Assembly (NCBI RefSeq): GCF_002964705.1
Contig: NZ_PQCD01000007.1
Location: 1 to 35,764, forward strand
DNA: 35,764 bases
Direction: 5' to 3'
Source of the DNA: Pseudoalteromonas sp. T1lg75
GTDB taxonomy: Bacteria; Pseudomonadota; Gammaproteobacteria; Enterobacterales; Alteromonadaceae
The notes below the pieces were generated by a model. It was not told the DNA's origin. It worked only from the letters and a program-made list of their open reading frames with translations, and did not search any database. Shown here in pieces: positions 17,439 through 26,827 of the stretch. Made by a program: the position numbers and the translations under genes. Position 1 is the first letter of the stretch. Each line of letters begins with the position of its first letter.

Positions 17439-18446
17439 TTATGCCTCGCGAGCGGCCGCTTTTGCTTTTAAAGCGGCTTTATCGCCATCGCTTAAGTAAG
17501 CGATTTCTAACGCATTGACTTGAGCCAACTCGATATCTTCCTTGCTTAGGCCTGCTTGGTAAGCGGCATGTTGATATTCGTTGTCGAGTTCAATGCCCTG
17601 CACCGCCGGATCATCGGTATTAATCGAGGCCAAAATGCCGTGCTCCAAGAAGCGCTTCAATGGATGGGTGTGAATATCGGCAACCGTACTGGTAAGCACG
17701 TTACTGGTCAGACACGACTCGATACCAATGCGGTTATCACGCAGGTAATCCATTAATTTAGAGTCCTGGATAGCATTGACGCCGTGTCCGATACGATCGG
17801 CCCCCAAGCCCTGAATGGCCTGCCAGATACTGCTGGAATCCTGTGCCTCACCGGCATGCACGGTGGCACGCAAGTCAGCCTTGTGCACCTGTTTAAAGTG
17901 GTCCACAAACAAGTCACCGGGAAAGCCAAGCTCGTCACCGGCCAAATCAACCGCCACCATCTGCTCTTTAAAGGCCAAAATGGCGTCCAGCTCTTGCTGA
18001 CATTTTTGTTGTCCGAAGGTGCGCGACATAATGCCGATTAGGTTGACCTTGATATCGTGCTCACGCACGGCGCTATGAATACCATCGACCACGGCCTCAA
18101 CCACCCCTTGTGGATGCAGGTTATGGCTCATCGCCATGTAGTAAGGGCTAAAACGCAGCTCGGTGTAGTCTATGCCTTGTGCCACGGCATCCTCAACATT
18201 TTCGATGGCAATGCGACGGCAGGCATCGTAATCCCCTAACACCTTTACGCCCCAGTCGAGCTTTTCTAAAAAAGCCATCAAGTCGGGGGCTATCTCAACG
18301 ACCTGCACATGCGGACGCAAAGACTCAAGGTCGTTACCTGGGAGCTGTATATTGAACTGTCGGCCCAACTCGAGAATGGTGGTAGCGCGTACATTGCCGT
18401 CTAAATGGCGATGTAGATCGAGTAAAGGTAGTTGGCGATTGATCAT
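17439..18446 (-). CDS. add: Adenosine deaminase
   Basis: A zinc-dependent enzyme that deaminates adenosine and deoxyadenosine to inosine and deoxyinosine in purine salvage. 335 residues (E. coli 333) with the metal and substrate motifs [35 protein letters not shown] and SINTDDP. Long alignments with E. coli Add include [12 protein letters not shown] and [13 protein letters not shown]. The frame opens at 18491, but the ATG at 18446 (after another ATG at 18449) follows a GGGGG stretch and fits the family N-terminus [17 protein letters not shown]. It lies 63 bases after the hybrid kinase gene, so it may be the last gene of the heme run or have its own promoter. Confidence 0.96.
   Translation of the reverse strand: MINRQLPLLDLHRHLDGNVRATTILELGRQFNIQLPGNDLESLRPHVQVVEIAPDLMAFLEKLDWGVKVLGDYDACRRIAIENVEDAVAQGIDYTELRFSPYYMAMSHNLHPQGVVEAVVDGIHSAVREHDIKVNLIGIMSRTFGQQKCQQELDAILAFKEQMVAVDLAGDELGFPGDLFVDHFKQVHKADLRATVHAGEAQDSSSIWQAIQGLGADRIGHGVNAIQDSKLMDYLRDNRIGIESCLTSNVLTSTVADIHTHPLKRFLEHGILASINTDDPAVQGIELDNEYQHAAYQAGLSKEDIELAQVNALEIAYLSDGDKAALKAKAAAREA
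17455..17480 (+). terminator. Candidate terminator hairpin within the add 3' end
   Basis: An 8-bp stem GCCGCTTT/AAAGCGGC (17455-17462 with 17470-17477), loop of 7 bases, lies inside the last add codons and is followed on the plus strand by TTTATC. The convergent CBS-domain gene has no intergenic space for a terminator, so this hairpin may end its transcript. The T tract is short, and coding constraint (Ala/Lys codons) may explain it. Confidence 0.35.
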
Positions 18447-18509
18447 CATGACCCCCAAGTGTGTAGATAAAATTGCGCGCATCATACGCACTTGCGCAAT
18501 AAATTCAAG

Positions 18510-21173
18510 TTAGTCCGGTGTGGCACTCACCCGCCGGGCCAATTGACGGGCAATGCTACTAAAGAGCGTATTGGCCTCAATAGGCTTCACCACATAGTCG
18601 TTCATGCCGTAATGTTGAGCCAGCTTTAGGTCCCGTTCCTGGGCATTGGCAGAAAGGCCAATGATAGGCAAATCACTGAGCAGTAGCTCATTACGGATCA
18701 CCTGGGTGGCCGCCAAACCATCCATATTTGGCATCTGTATATCCATGAGCACCAGGTCATAATGTTTGCGGCCCACCATTTCGACCGCCTCAACACCATC
18801 GTTGGCAATATCCGGTTTAGCGCCCTTGCCCTCAAGCATGGCCTTGGCCACCTGCTGATTGAGCGGGTTATCTTCCACCAGCAAAATAGCCACATCGGTT
18901 AAGTCGATATTGCGTAATTCGCCGCGCTGCTTTGGCCTGTCTTGACGCTTCGGTAGATTGGATTGCTTCGGCAGATAAACGCGAAAACAGGACCCCAGCC
19001 CTTCTTCGCTCTCCAGTTCAATGCGCCCGCCCATCAAATCCACCAGCTTTTGGCAGATGCTTAAGCCTAGCCCGGTGCCGCCAAAGCGTCGCGAGGTCGA
19101 GCCATCGGCTTGCGAAAATGGTTTAAATAATTGTTTTTGAATCTCTTTACGAATACCTATACCGGTGTCGCTAACGCTAAAGCAGAGTTCATTTTTACCC
19201 TCGGCAACCTTTAGGCGAATGGCACCGTGCTGGGTGAACTTCACCGCATTGTTCAACAGATTCAGCAAAACCTGCTTAAGGCGGATCATATCGGTGTGGA
19301 AGGTGGGCGCCACCTCCGGCTCGATTTCATAGTCGACCAACAGGCTCTTATTGCTGGCTTCCACACTGATCAACTGTTTTAGCTCGGTGCAGAGCTCGTC
19401 TATGACTATGGGCTCCTGGTGCAAGTCGAGCTTGCCCGCTTCCATCTTTGAAAAATCGAGCAAGTCGTTAAGTACTCGCAGCAGCACACTCAGGGCGTTA
19501 TCCGCCTGCGCTACATACTGCTTGCCCTTTTGCCAATTATCCTGCTGCAAGGCCAGGTAATGCAAACCCTTGATGCCGTTGATTGGGGTGCGTATTTCAT
19601 GACCCATATTGGCCAGAAACTGTGATTTTGCGCTGTTGGCACTGTCGGCCTTGGCCTTTTCTTCGCGCAATACCTTGGTTTGTTTTGCGACCTGATCGCG
19701 CACGCGAATATTACTGCCGGTGATGGCGATTAAAAAAGTGGTCAACAACCAGACGAACAGCATGCCCACCACCTGAGCAAACCAATAGCCAGACCATAAC
19801 GGTCGGCCGCCCTGACGATAAATGTTTAAACGCCATTGCCGAGAGGCGGTAGCCACATCATGGCTCATGATCAAGTCATCATGTTCGGCCAGCTTTAAAA
19901 TAGCCTGTTGCGGCTCGGCACTGATATCCACTACTTCCACATCTATGCCGTCGAATGCCATTTTGGCCAGTGCCGATTGTTTTAATAACGGTAGGCTTAT
20001 CACCGCAGCCACATAGCCATTAATCAGGGTTTCTGTATCCAGCACCTCGGCCACCACCAAAAAACCAAGATCGCCCTGAGGGCTGCTTTCAAGCTGAAAG
20101 GCGGGGGTTACAAACAACTTTCCCGGATGCGTTAAGAGTTCCGGGAAGTACGGCTCCGCACTGATATCAAGACCAAACACAGTCTGCAGACCCGACGAAA
20201 ACTGACCATAATAGACGGGAAAACGATTCTCTCCGGCATACCGCTGTGCAAAGCGGGCAAACACCCGATATTGCTCAACTCCCTCATCCTGAGCTCGTTG
20301 TTCCAGGGCCGCCACGTCTTGCGCTAACACCTTGGGCATCCATACCAGGGCATTGATCTCCGGGTTGTAGGCCATTTGTTTGCTGGTAAAGTCATCAAAC
20401 TCGCGCCGCGACACGTTATGACTGTGGGTCATAAAGGAGGCCAAGATCTGGGTATTGGCACGCAATCGAGTGAGCACGGCATCAAACTGCTCGACGATCA
20501 CCTGCGCCTGGGAATGATAATAGCGTTGATTTTGCTCTTGCTTGGCATTGGCCGCGAGATAGAAGGTGACGCTGATCACCGCATAGATAATCAAGGAGGG
20601 TACCACCACCTGAAGGCGATGACGCACCACTTCGAAGTTAAAGCCTGCCAAGAGTAGGGGAGTAAAAATCATCACCCCGATGCTGTCACCTATCCACCAG
20701 GTTAGAAAGTTCTCCCAGCGTCCCGACGCCGGGATCACGCCATTGACAATCAACAACTCGGTACCGACCACGGCAGCAATAACACAGACCAGGGGACCGC
20801 CAACCAGGATGCTGGCCATGCTGCGTTTTAAATCAGACAGATCAAGAGGTGCGCGCAGTACCTTGGTGATCAGCCAGTAGCCCAAAAAGGCCTGGAAGGT
20901 GGAAGCAAGCGTCACCAGTGTAGCCTGGGTAGCCACCTGCCAATGGAGGATCCCTCCAAGACTCTCAAGGTGCAATAAGTTGGTCATGAACGCGCCGATC
21001 AGGATACCGACTAAGGCTCGGCGTCCGGCGATCAACAGCGCCGCAAGGGCAATGCCAGAGGGTGGCCAAGAGGCCACGGCATAGCCCTCAACAGATAACA
21101 GGGCGTTACTTAAAAATCCGGTAATAAAGTAACCCAGGGCAACAACAAGGCTTAGGTTGAATAGGCTCTTCAT
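18510..21173 (-). CDS. Hybrid sensor histidine kinase with MASE1, CHASE and receiver domains
   Basis: A membrane sensor kinase of 887 residues. The N-terminal MASE1 region (about 5-205, seven to eight helices) includes the typical SWPPSGIALA and WWIGDSIGVMIFTP. A periplasmic CHASE ligand domain (about 210-450) contains FSSGLQTVFGLDISAEPYFP. One helix (about 463-487), then HisKA with NMGHEIRTPINGI (His525), HATPase_c (NNAVKF, DTGIGI, GGTGLGLSICQ) and a receiver (about 761-880, Asp811 in LVLMDIQMP, Lys863). No HPt domain, unlike the other hybrid kinase here, so it needs an external HPt or acts through its own kinase. It starts 10 bases after the hemY stop, with no terminator between, so co-transcription is likely. 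Ligand and target are unknown. Confidence 0.92.
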   Translation of the reverse strand: MKSLFNLSLVVALGYFITGFLSNALLSVEGYAVASWPPSGIALAALLIAGRRALVGILIGAFMTNLLHLESLGGILHWQVATQATLVTLASTFQAFLGYWLITKVLRAPLDLSDLKRSMASILVGGPLVCVIAAVVGTELLIVNGVIPASGRWENFLTWWIGDSIGVMIFTPLLLAGFNFEVVRHRLQVVVPSLIIYAVISVTFYLAANAKQEQNQRYYHSQAQVIVEQFDAVLTRLRANTQILASFMTHSHNVSRREFDDFTSKQMAYNPEINALVWMPKVLAQDVAALEQRAQDEGVEQYRVFARFAQRYAGENRFPVYYGQFSSGLQTVFGLDISAEPYFPELLTHPGKLFVTPAFQLESSPQGDLGFLVVAEVLDTETLINGYVAAVISLPLLKQSALAKMAFDGIDVEVVDISAEPQQAILKLAEHDDLIMSHDVATASRQWRLNIYRQGGRPLWSGYWFAQVVGMLFVWLLTTFLIAITGSNIRVRDQVAKQTKVLREEKAKADSANSAKSQFLANMGHEIRTPINGIKGLHYLALQQDNWQKGKQYVAQADNALSVLLRVLNDLLDFSKMEAGKLDLHQEPIVIDELCTELKQLISVEASNKSLLVDYEIEPEVAPTFHTDMIRLKQVLLNLLNNAVKFTQHGAIRLKVAEGKNELCFSVSDTGIGIRKEIQKQLFKPFSQADGSTSRRFGGTGLGLSICQKLVDLMGGRIELESEEGLGSCFRVYLPKQSNLPKRQDRPKQRGELRNIDLTDVAILLVEDNPLNQQVAKAMLEGKGAKPDIANDGVEAVEMVGRKHYDLVLMDIQMPNMDGLAATQVIRNELLLSDLPIIGLSANAQERDLKLAQHYGMNDYVVKPIEANTLFSSIARQLARRVSATPD

Positions 21174-21183
21174 TACCGGCTCG

Positions 21184-22302
21184 CTAGCGCTGGCTGTGGT
21201 CGAGAACGAGTAAGGCTTTCTCCGCTTGACCTGTGGCGCGATAGCTTTGCATGGCCCGCTGTGGATGCGGCAGGCGCTGTTGCTGCGCTAAGACCTTATC
21301 GAAAATCCGTGCCGCCAGCTCGTGTTCGCCCTGGCTTTGCGCCAAATAAGCCAGACATACGAGCATTTCCGGCTCATCGGGCTGCTTTTTCAGCTCGGCC
21401 TGCAATGCTTTTTGCAGCTCTTCGACCTGGCCGTATTCGATCTCGCTCAATACCGACAAGAGCTGCGAGTATTCATTACGCTTGAGCAGCTTTTTCAGCT
21501 CTTCTTGCACCGCGGCAATTTCTCCGACACGCACCATAGCCCGCAAATAATGGGTGTGACCGCCACTGCGCACCGCTTTAGGCAGATCGCCATTGCGCTT
21601 TTGCAAGGTGGTGACCGAGTCACTATCAAAATATGCCCGCAAGGCCCAATCCCACTCGTTTTCATCCAAGCTTTGCGCCTTGATTAAACGCGGGGCTAAT
21701 TGGGCAAATTCGTTGAACTTATGCAACTTCAACAACACATTGGCATAAAGTTTTAACTGATGCGCCGTGGCTTTTTTACTCGCGCATTGGCTGCGTAGCG
21801 TGGCCAGTACCTCGGCTTCGCTATGGGCCGCCAACCACAGGTTTACCGGCTCACTGCGATTCTTATCCGACAGTTCATCCAGGAGATTCAGAGCAAAGTC
21901 CCGCTCCCCTTTCTGCAAACGAGCCTTGGCCTGCATGGCCAGTGAGAAATCACGCCACTTTTCGTCGACACTGCCCTTGCTTAAGGTGTGCTGCAGTTGC
22001 TGCATGTCGTCGTTGATCAATGCCCATAACGCTTGTTCCAGCACCGCCTGCTTGAGCTCCTTGCTACGGGCAAAAAAGCCATGGCGAACATTGCGATAGC
22101 TGTTGATCACATAACGCAGCAAGCAAAAAAGCAGGTAACCGCCAAACAGGGTTAGCAAGGTGAGAATAACAAAACTGACTATGCTGCCCTCGACGGTCCA
22201 CTGACCAAAGGCAATCAGCACATAGCCCTTTTCGTCAATCAGCCAAGGGGCCACCGCGGCGACCAAGGCGATAAGGCCAAAGATAATAAGCAGTCTCACC
22301 AT
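21184..22302 (-). CDS. hemY: HemY, heme-operon membrane TPR protein
   Basis: An inner-membrane protein of the gammaproteobacterial hemCDXY operon, whose biochemical role is unsettled; it is not the protoporphyrinogen oxidase also called HemY in Gram-positives. 372 residues. Two N-terminal helices (about 3-22 and 40-66), then a cytoplasmic or membrane-facing TPR-like region with AARIFDKVLAQQQRLPHPQR near the end. Family N-terminal features such as GYVLIAFGQWTVEGSI are clear. The start ATG has AGGAGTC upstream and lies one base after the hemD-hemX stop, so translation is probably coupled. Confidence 0.93.
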   Translation of the reverse strand: MVRLLIIFGLIALVAAVAPWLIDEKGYVLIAFGQWTVEGSIVSFVILTLLTLFGGYLLFCLLRYVINSYRNVRHGFFARSKELKQAVLEQALWALINDDMQQLQHTLSKGSVDEKWRDFSLAMQAKARLQKGERDFALNLLDELSDKNRSEPVNLWLAAHSEAEVLATLRSQCASKKATAHQLKLYANVLLKLHKFNEFAQLAPRLIKAQSLDENEWDWALRAYFDSDSVTTLQKRNGDLPKAVRSGGHTHYLRAMVRVGEIAAVQEELKKLLKRNEYSQLLSVLSEIEYGQVEELQKALQAELKKQPDEPEMLVCLAYLAQSQGEHELAARIFDKVLAQQQRLPHPQRAMQSYRATGQAEKALLVLDHSQR

Positions 22303-22303
22303 G

Positions 22304-24193
22304 TTAAGACTCCTCTAGCGCACTTACAGTGGCCAGGTTAACCGGCTGTGCAGGCGTAAGCTGTTGTAGTCTCAACTGTTTGAGCTGACTCAGAAATTGA
22401 CTGGTTTGCGGCTCTGATAAATCAAAGTAGCGGGTAATTAAATCCGCCGCACCTTGCAGCGATTGTTTATATAAATCGACATACTGGTGAGTGGCGGCAA
22501 AGCCAGCCTGATCCAGGTAAAAGTGCAGGCGCTGTTTAATCAAGCGCTGTTGTTCGTTGTCCAGCAGGGGCTCTATGGTCGTTTCGCGTTTGCGCACCTT
22601 GATAAAATCATCCACCAGCTTATCCCAGGAGCGTCCTAAATTAGCCCGCCAGTCGGAGACATTGTCCGATAGTGCCTGGTTATCCGCTGCAACCGGTTCG
22701 TCCGGCAAATCAACCATGTTGAAAGCCAGTTTATCGACCTGCTGCCCCAAACCATGCAAGGTCAGGACAATGGCTTGCACATCCGCCAGCTCAATACTGG
22801 CTAAGGTTTGCAGGTCACTGTGAATAGCCCTTCTTAGTTGGGCATTACCCGGGTAGCTGGCGAGCAACGCATCGGCGCGCTCAAGCACGGAGGCCGCGCC
22901 GGCGTAGTTATTCTCAGACCAAATTTTAAAATCGGCCAGAGCCACCAAACGGCGCAACTCGTTCATATCTAAGGGGGGTTGAGTATTATCTTGTGCCGCA
23001 GCAATGCTTTGCTCAACATGCGTGATCAGCGAGCGCTGATTGGCACTCAGCTGACGACTGATGTCGTCATTAAAATCCTGCTGCCACTGCTGACTTTGCT
23101 GTTGCTGGGTTTGTTGCGCACTGCCCAGGGCCTTGATCTGCTCCGTCAGTGCCTGATTTGCGCTATGCAACTGCTGCACTCGCTGTTGCATTTGTGCTAG
23201 CGCCGCATTTTCCTGCTCGACCGCGCTGCTTTGCTGCTGATACTGCTGCCAATATAAATAGCCAGTCCCGGCTCCGGCACCGAGAGCGATAAAAAGAGCC
23301 AGTAAACCAAGCTTACTCATGCCTCGACGCTGGCCTGTCGGCGCTGCGTCCGATGGCATTTTTGGCTGCGGCTCTTTTGTTGTGGCCGCCGACGTATTAG
23401 CAGGAGTTGATCCCTGCTCTGGCTTCTCTGGCTGCTCGCTCATCTTGTTTTCCTGCTCACTGTCGATACACGCGGCGATGGCCTGGTTAGTCACGCCTGC
23501 GGCAATACTAATATGGTCCGTGGCCACACCCTGCTGTTCTAAGTGTGCCCCTGTTCTAGCACTAACAATATAGAAATGTCGCGATTTAAGCCACTGTAAT
23601 AATTGCGGATCTTGGCTAGCAAAGATGGCATCGACGCTGCTGTTACTGGTTATGACCAGGGCATCGACCTGCTTCTGCTGCCATTGCTGTAACCAGGCAT
23701 CACTGCTCGGCTTTGCCGCACTGCGCTGATACACCACCAGCGGATTCACAAAGGCACCGCGCTGCTTAAGGGTTTTAGCTATGAGGGTGCGGCCACCGCG
23801 GCCCTTCACCAGAACTATGGATTTACCCTCAACCTGCTGTAGCTGAGGCAGCGCCAGCACGCCTTCAGAATCATGCTGCTCAGGCACCAGGGCGCGGTAT
23901 TGAAAATGGCTTTCTATTGCCTCGGCGGTGGCTTCTCCCACCGCCACACATTGCAGGCTTGAAGGCAGGGTGGCACGCTGCTGATACAAGCCACTCACCG
24001 CGTCTTGAGAGACAAAAACGGCAATATCGGCCTCATCCAGAGTCGCTAACTCTTGTTCGTCACTGTCGAGATACTCTATGTTTAGCACCGGGCATTGAGT
24101 CACCTTATACCCTTGCGCGCTAAGCAGATCCGCCAGTTCTTGCCCCTTGCCCTGGGGTCGAGTAACAACAATATGTGCCATTGCCTGTGCCAT
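22304..24193 (-). CDS. hemD: Fused uroporphyrinogen-III synthase (HemD) / HemX
   Basis: The HemD domain (about 1-245) cyclises hydroxymethylbilane to uroporphyrinogen III, the step after HemC. It shows VVTRPQGKG, AVGEATAEAI, LVKGRGGRTLIA and ALVITSNSSVDAI. The HemX domain (about 251-629) has a Pro/Thr/Ser-rich lead, one membrane helix (about 295-313), a Gln-rich coiled coil, and a C-terminal region with RRLVALADFKIWSENNY. In E. coli these are two genes; here the frame is continuous. At the junction, ATG 23443 (MSEQPEK) has an AGGA site seven bases upstream, so free HemX (379 residues) may also be made. The start at 24193 is 18 bases after hemC; Met5 (24181) is an alternative. Confidence 0.93.
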   Translation of the reverse strand: MAQAMAHIVVTRPQGKGQELADLLSAQGYKVTQCPVLNIEYLDSDEQELATLDEADIAVFVSQDAVSGLYQQRATLPSSLQCVAVGEATAEAIESHFQYRALVPEQHDSEGVLALPQLQQVEGKSIVLVKGRGGRTLIAKTLKQRGAFVNPLVVYQRSAAKPSSDAWLQQWQQKQVDALVITSNSSVDAIFASQDPQLLQWLKSRHFYIVSARTGAHLEQQGVATDHISIAAGVTNQAIAACIDSEQENKMSEQPEKPEQGSTPANTSAATTKEPQPKMPSDAAPTGQRRGMSKLGLLALFIALGAGAGTGYLYWQQYQQQSSAVEQENAALAQMQQRVQQLHSANQALTEQIKALGSAQQTQQQQSQQWQQDFNDDISRQLSANQRSLITHVEQSIAAAQDNTQPPLDMNELRRLVALADFKIWSENNYAGAASVLERADALLASYPGNAQLRRAIHSDLQTLASIELADVQAIVLTLHGLGQQVDKLAFNMVDLPDEPVAADNQALSDNVSDWRANLGRSWDKLVDDFIKVRKRETTIEPLLDNEQQRLIKQRLHFYLDQAGFAATHQYVDLYKQSLQGAADLITRYFDLSEPQTSQFLSQLKQLRLQQLTPAQPVNLATVSALEES

Positions 24194-24211
24194 CGTTTTC
24201 GTCCACTGCTA

Positions 24212-25153
24212 TTATTTTATTTCACCGTACACCTTGGCCAGAATCACATCGGCTCCTTGAGCCAAGAGCTCTTCCGCCAGACTGACACCCAGTTGCTGTG
24301 CTTCGCTAATCGGCCCTTTGGCTTCGGCGCGCAAAATTTGTTTACCATCCAACGAGCCCACCAGACCACGCAGATACACCTGGTCACCTTCAACCACGGC
24401 GTAGGCCCCGATAGGCACCTGGCAACCCCCTTGCAAACGGCGGTTCATGGCACGCTCGGCATCGACACGGATACGAGTTTGCGTATGCTCCAGCGGCGCC
24501 AACAGGGCTTTAATTTGCTCATCATCGCTGCGACACTCAATACCCACGGCGCCTTGGCCGTTGGCCGGCAGCGACTCTTCGGCACTGATATAACTGCGGA
24601 TACGATCGCTCATTTCTAAGCGGATCAGGCCAGCGGCGGCAAGGATAATGGCATCGTACTGACCGTCGTCCAGTTTAGCTAAGCGGGTATTTACATTACC
24701 GCGCAGATCGCGAATATCGAGATCGGGACGACGTTCCTTCAATTGGCACTGACGGCGTAAGCTCGATGTACCAACCACGGCGCCCTCAGGCAGGCTGTCG
24801 ATATCGGCATACTGGTTCGATACAAAGGCATCGCGCGGGTCTTCGCGTTCACAAATGGTATGCAGCTCTAACCCGGGGGGGAAATCAACCGGCACGTCCT
24901 TCATGGAATGCACCGCGATATCCGCACGGTCTTCCAGCATGGCCTGCTCCAGTTCTTTTACGAACAAGCCCTTACCACCCACTTTAGCCAAAGGAGTATC
25001 GAGAATAATGTCGCCCTTGGTGGTCATGGTCACCAGTTCGACTTCAATATTTGCATGATGGCGCTCTAATTCAGCCTTTACAAATTCGGCTTGCCACAAA
25101 GCTAGGGCACTTTTACGAGTGGCAATTCGCACTCGCTGAGTTGCAGTTGTCAT
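24212..25153 (-). CDS. hemC: Porphobilinogen deaminase (hydroxymethylbilane synthase)
   Basis: Polymerises four porphobilinogens to hydroxymethylbilane for HemD, using a covalently attached dipyrromethane primer. 313 residues, as in E. coli. Visible motifs are [37 protein letters not shown] (its core [13 protein letters not shown]), AVHSMKDVP with the catalytic Asp equivalent, [25 protein letters not shown], and [11 protein letters not shown] with the cofactor Cys244. The start ATG has AGGA five bases upstream. It lies 18 bases from both the DUF2914 gene upstream and the hemD-hemX gene downstream, within a dense operon. In E. coli cyaA lies upstream and divergent; it is absent here. Confidence 0.96.
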   Translation of the reverse strand: MTTATQRVRIATRKSALALWQAEFVKAELERHHANIEVELVTMTTKGDIILDTPLAKVGGKGLFVKELEQAMLEDRADIAVHSMKDVPVDFPPGLELHTICEREDPRDAFVSNQYADIDSLPEGAVVGTSSLRRQCQLKERRPDLDIRDLRGNVNTRLAKLDDGQYDAIILAAAGLIRLEMSDRIRSYISAEESLPANGQGAVGIECRSDDEQIKALLAPLEHTQTRIRVDAERAMNRRLQGGCQVPIGAYAVVEGDQVYLRGLVGSLDGKQILRAEAKGPISEAQQLGVSLAEELLAQGADVILAKVYGEIK

Positions 25154-25171
25154 GTAATTCCTAATTCAAAG

Positions 25172-26146
25172 TTAAGGCTTGGCAATTAAGCGAAATTCTC
25201 TTGTTGCCAATAACTTATTATTGTTATCTCGTAATTCTACACGCCACAAACCGGCTTGGCTGGGCATAATGCGTTTAGATGAAAAGGTGCGATAACGAGC
25301 GGTGTGCACGCCAAGTTCCACGCGCGCCACCTGCTGCTGTTCAAAATACCAAATGTGGCTTACCTGTTGCCCCTGCAAACCGCGCAATTCGGTGAAAAAC
25401 ACCAGGCGGTCATCGAAGTCATCCATGGCAATTTCACGCCCTAGGGCGCTCACCGGCTCACGGTCTTGCACCTGTGTGGTGAGTACCGCCCGGCTTACCT
25501 TGTCGGTATCTATTTTGCTGCCCTGGGCCAGATTGGCAACCTTGGCTTCATCATTAAAATCGACGGCGGCAAGTGTTGGTTCTGCCTGAACGGGTTCTGC
25601 CTGAACGGGTTCTGCCTGAACAGGTTCGGTCCGAATGGACTCGGCCTGACTAGGTTCAGCCGTGCCCTCGTTCGCTTGATTTACCTCTGCGACGACTGCG
25701 ACCTCAGCGGGTTCAACTTCGCTTTGCGCTGAGCCGCTAAGCGGTGGAGTTTCAGGGGTTGCCTTGGTGGCTACCTCGGCGGCGACCTCGGTGGCGACCT
25801 CGCTGACTGCCTGGTTAGCATCCTGGGCAAGCACCTCGGGCTTCTCTAGTGACTCACCCACCAGCGCCTGCTCAACAACCTTAGGCTGTTCAACATCACC
25901 AGGCTCCTCGACACTGGCAACCGGGTCTGCGACTAATTGGCTTGCGGCTATTTCGGACTCAGAAACCCTGCTTTGTTCGGCATTGGCTGGGGTAAAAGCG
26001 GCATACCAAAGCGCACCGATAGCGAAGGCTCCTACCCCTGCGACTGTGCCGATGCGATGCCAATGCCACTGATAGACCACATCCTTGCGGGCAATGCGCG
26101 GTGTTTTATTATTCATATTCGCAGTAATCACGATTTTTTGTCCCAT
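25172..26146 (-). CDS. DUF2914-domain protein with a membrane anchor and repeat-rich linker
   Basis: Function unknown. 324 residues. A basic N-terminus is followed by one helix (about 34-50, GTVAGVGAFAIGALWYAAF). A long acidic linker rich in Glu, Val, Ala and Pro (about 55-205) follows. The C-terminal DUF2914 domain (about 240-320) contains VFFTELRGLQGQQVSHIWYF and ends in LWRVELRDNNNKLLATREF, suggesting a beta-sandwich exposed in the periplasm. The linker holds two in-frame tandem repeats: five-residue EPVQA units and four-residue VATE/VAAE units. The start ATG has AGGAA about eight bases upstream. Placed between the esterase and hemC with about 20-base gaps, so co-transcribed. Confidence 0.82.
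   Translation of the reverse strand: MGQKIVITANMNNKTPRIARKDVVYQWHWHRIGTVAGVGAFAIGALWYAAFTPANAEQSRVSESEIAASQLVADPVASVEEPGDVEQPKVVEQALVGESLEKPEVLAQDANQAVSEVATEVAAEVATKATPETPPLSGSAQSEVEPAEVAVVAEVNQANEGTAEPSQAESIRTEPVQAEPVQAEPVQAEPTLAAVDFNDEAKVANLAQGSKIDTDKVSRAVLTTQVQDREPVSALGREIAMDDFDDRLVFFTELRGLQGQQVSHIWYFEQQQVARVELGVHTARYRTFSSKRIMPSQAGLWRVELRDNNNKLLATREFRLIAKP
25578..25652. repeat. 15-bp in-frame tandem repeat in the DUF2914 gene
   Basis: Three almost identical copies of GGTTCTGCCTGAACG (25578-25592, 25593-25607, 25608-25622) are followed by two degraded copies to 25652. They encode EPVQA units. The unit is a multiple of three, so copy changes keep the frame. Confidence 0.85.
25766..25801. 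repeat. 12-bp in-frame tandem repeat in the DUF2914 gene
   Basis: Three copies of a 12-mer: GGTGGCTACCTC, GGCGGCGACCTC and GGTGGCGACCTC. They encode a VA[TA]E-type repeat in the acidic linker, 113 bases from the 15-bp array. Confidence 0.75.
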
Positions 26147-26167
26147 GCGCTGGTTCCTAGATCTCTT

Positions 26168-26827
26168 TTAACTTAGTCGCTCTATAAGCCATTGTCGAAT
26201 AGCCTCAAGCTCTTGTTCACAGACCTGGTGCGCCATGGCATACGTTTGCCAAGACACCGCCATCCCTTGCTCCTGCAAACACTCATAGGCCTGTTTGCCA
26301 GCTGCTAATGGCACCACATTGTCAAACTCACCATGGGCCATAAAAACTGTGAGGTCTTTGTGTATCGCCTGATCAGCCAACAACTCGGGCTGCGACATAT
26401 AAGTCGATAAGGCCATCACCCCAGCCAGCTTATGCTGATAGCGCGGCGCCAGATGCAAGGCAATCACACCGCCTTGTGAAAAGCCCGCAAGAATAATCTT
26501 ATCCGCCGGTATCCCGGCTGCGATTTGCTCATCGATTAAGGCGCTAATGCGTTGTGCAGATTGTTGCACACCTTGGGCATCGGCACGTTTATCTAGATCA
26601 AGGGATTTAATGTCGTACCAGGCGCGCATTTCCATGCCGCCATTAATGGTTACCGCCTGTACCGGCGCGTGGGGAAATAAGAACTTCACCCCCAGCTCAT
26701 CGGGTAAGGCTAAATGTGGGGCCACAGGGGCAAAGCCATCGCCTGAATCCCCTAAGCCGTGTAGCCAGATCACCGTGGCTTTATGAACCGAACTATTAAA
26801 GTAGCTGACACCGTCGAACTGACTCAC
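26168..26827 (-). CDS. Alpha/beta-hydrolase carboxylesterase (phospholipase/carboxylesterase family)
   Basis: A cytoplasmic serine esterase of the acyl-protein-thioesterase-like family, 219 residues. The oxyanion segment is WLHGLGDSGDGF, the nucleophile Ser117 lies in GFSQGG, Asp169 in HGEFDNVVP and His200 in AMAHQVC, so the triad is complete. FPHAP and WYDI are typical of the family. The start is GTG at 26827, directly after the cyaY TAA with no gap and with GGGAG nine bases upstream; this argues for translational coupling. The physiological substrate is unknown. Confidence 0.92.
   Translation of the reverse strand: MSQFDGVSYFNSSVHKATVIWLHGLGDSGDGFAPVAPHLALPDELGVKFLFPHAPVQAVTINGGMEMRAWYDIKSLDLDKRADAQGVQQSAQRISALIDEQIAAGIPADKIILAGFSQGGVIALHLAPRYQHKLAGVMALSTYMSQPELLADQAIHKDLTVFMAHGEFDNVVPLAAGKQAYECLQEQGMAVSWQTYAMAHQVCEQELEAIRQWLIERLS

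Noticed and set aside
24095..24619. 174-codon open frame antisense to hemC
   Set aside because: Lies opposite a strongly conserved gene; no ribosome site or family features. A shadow frame.
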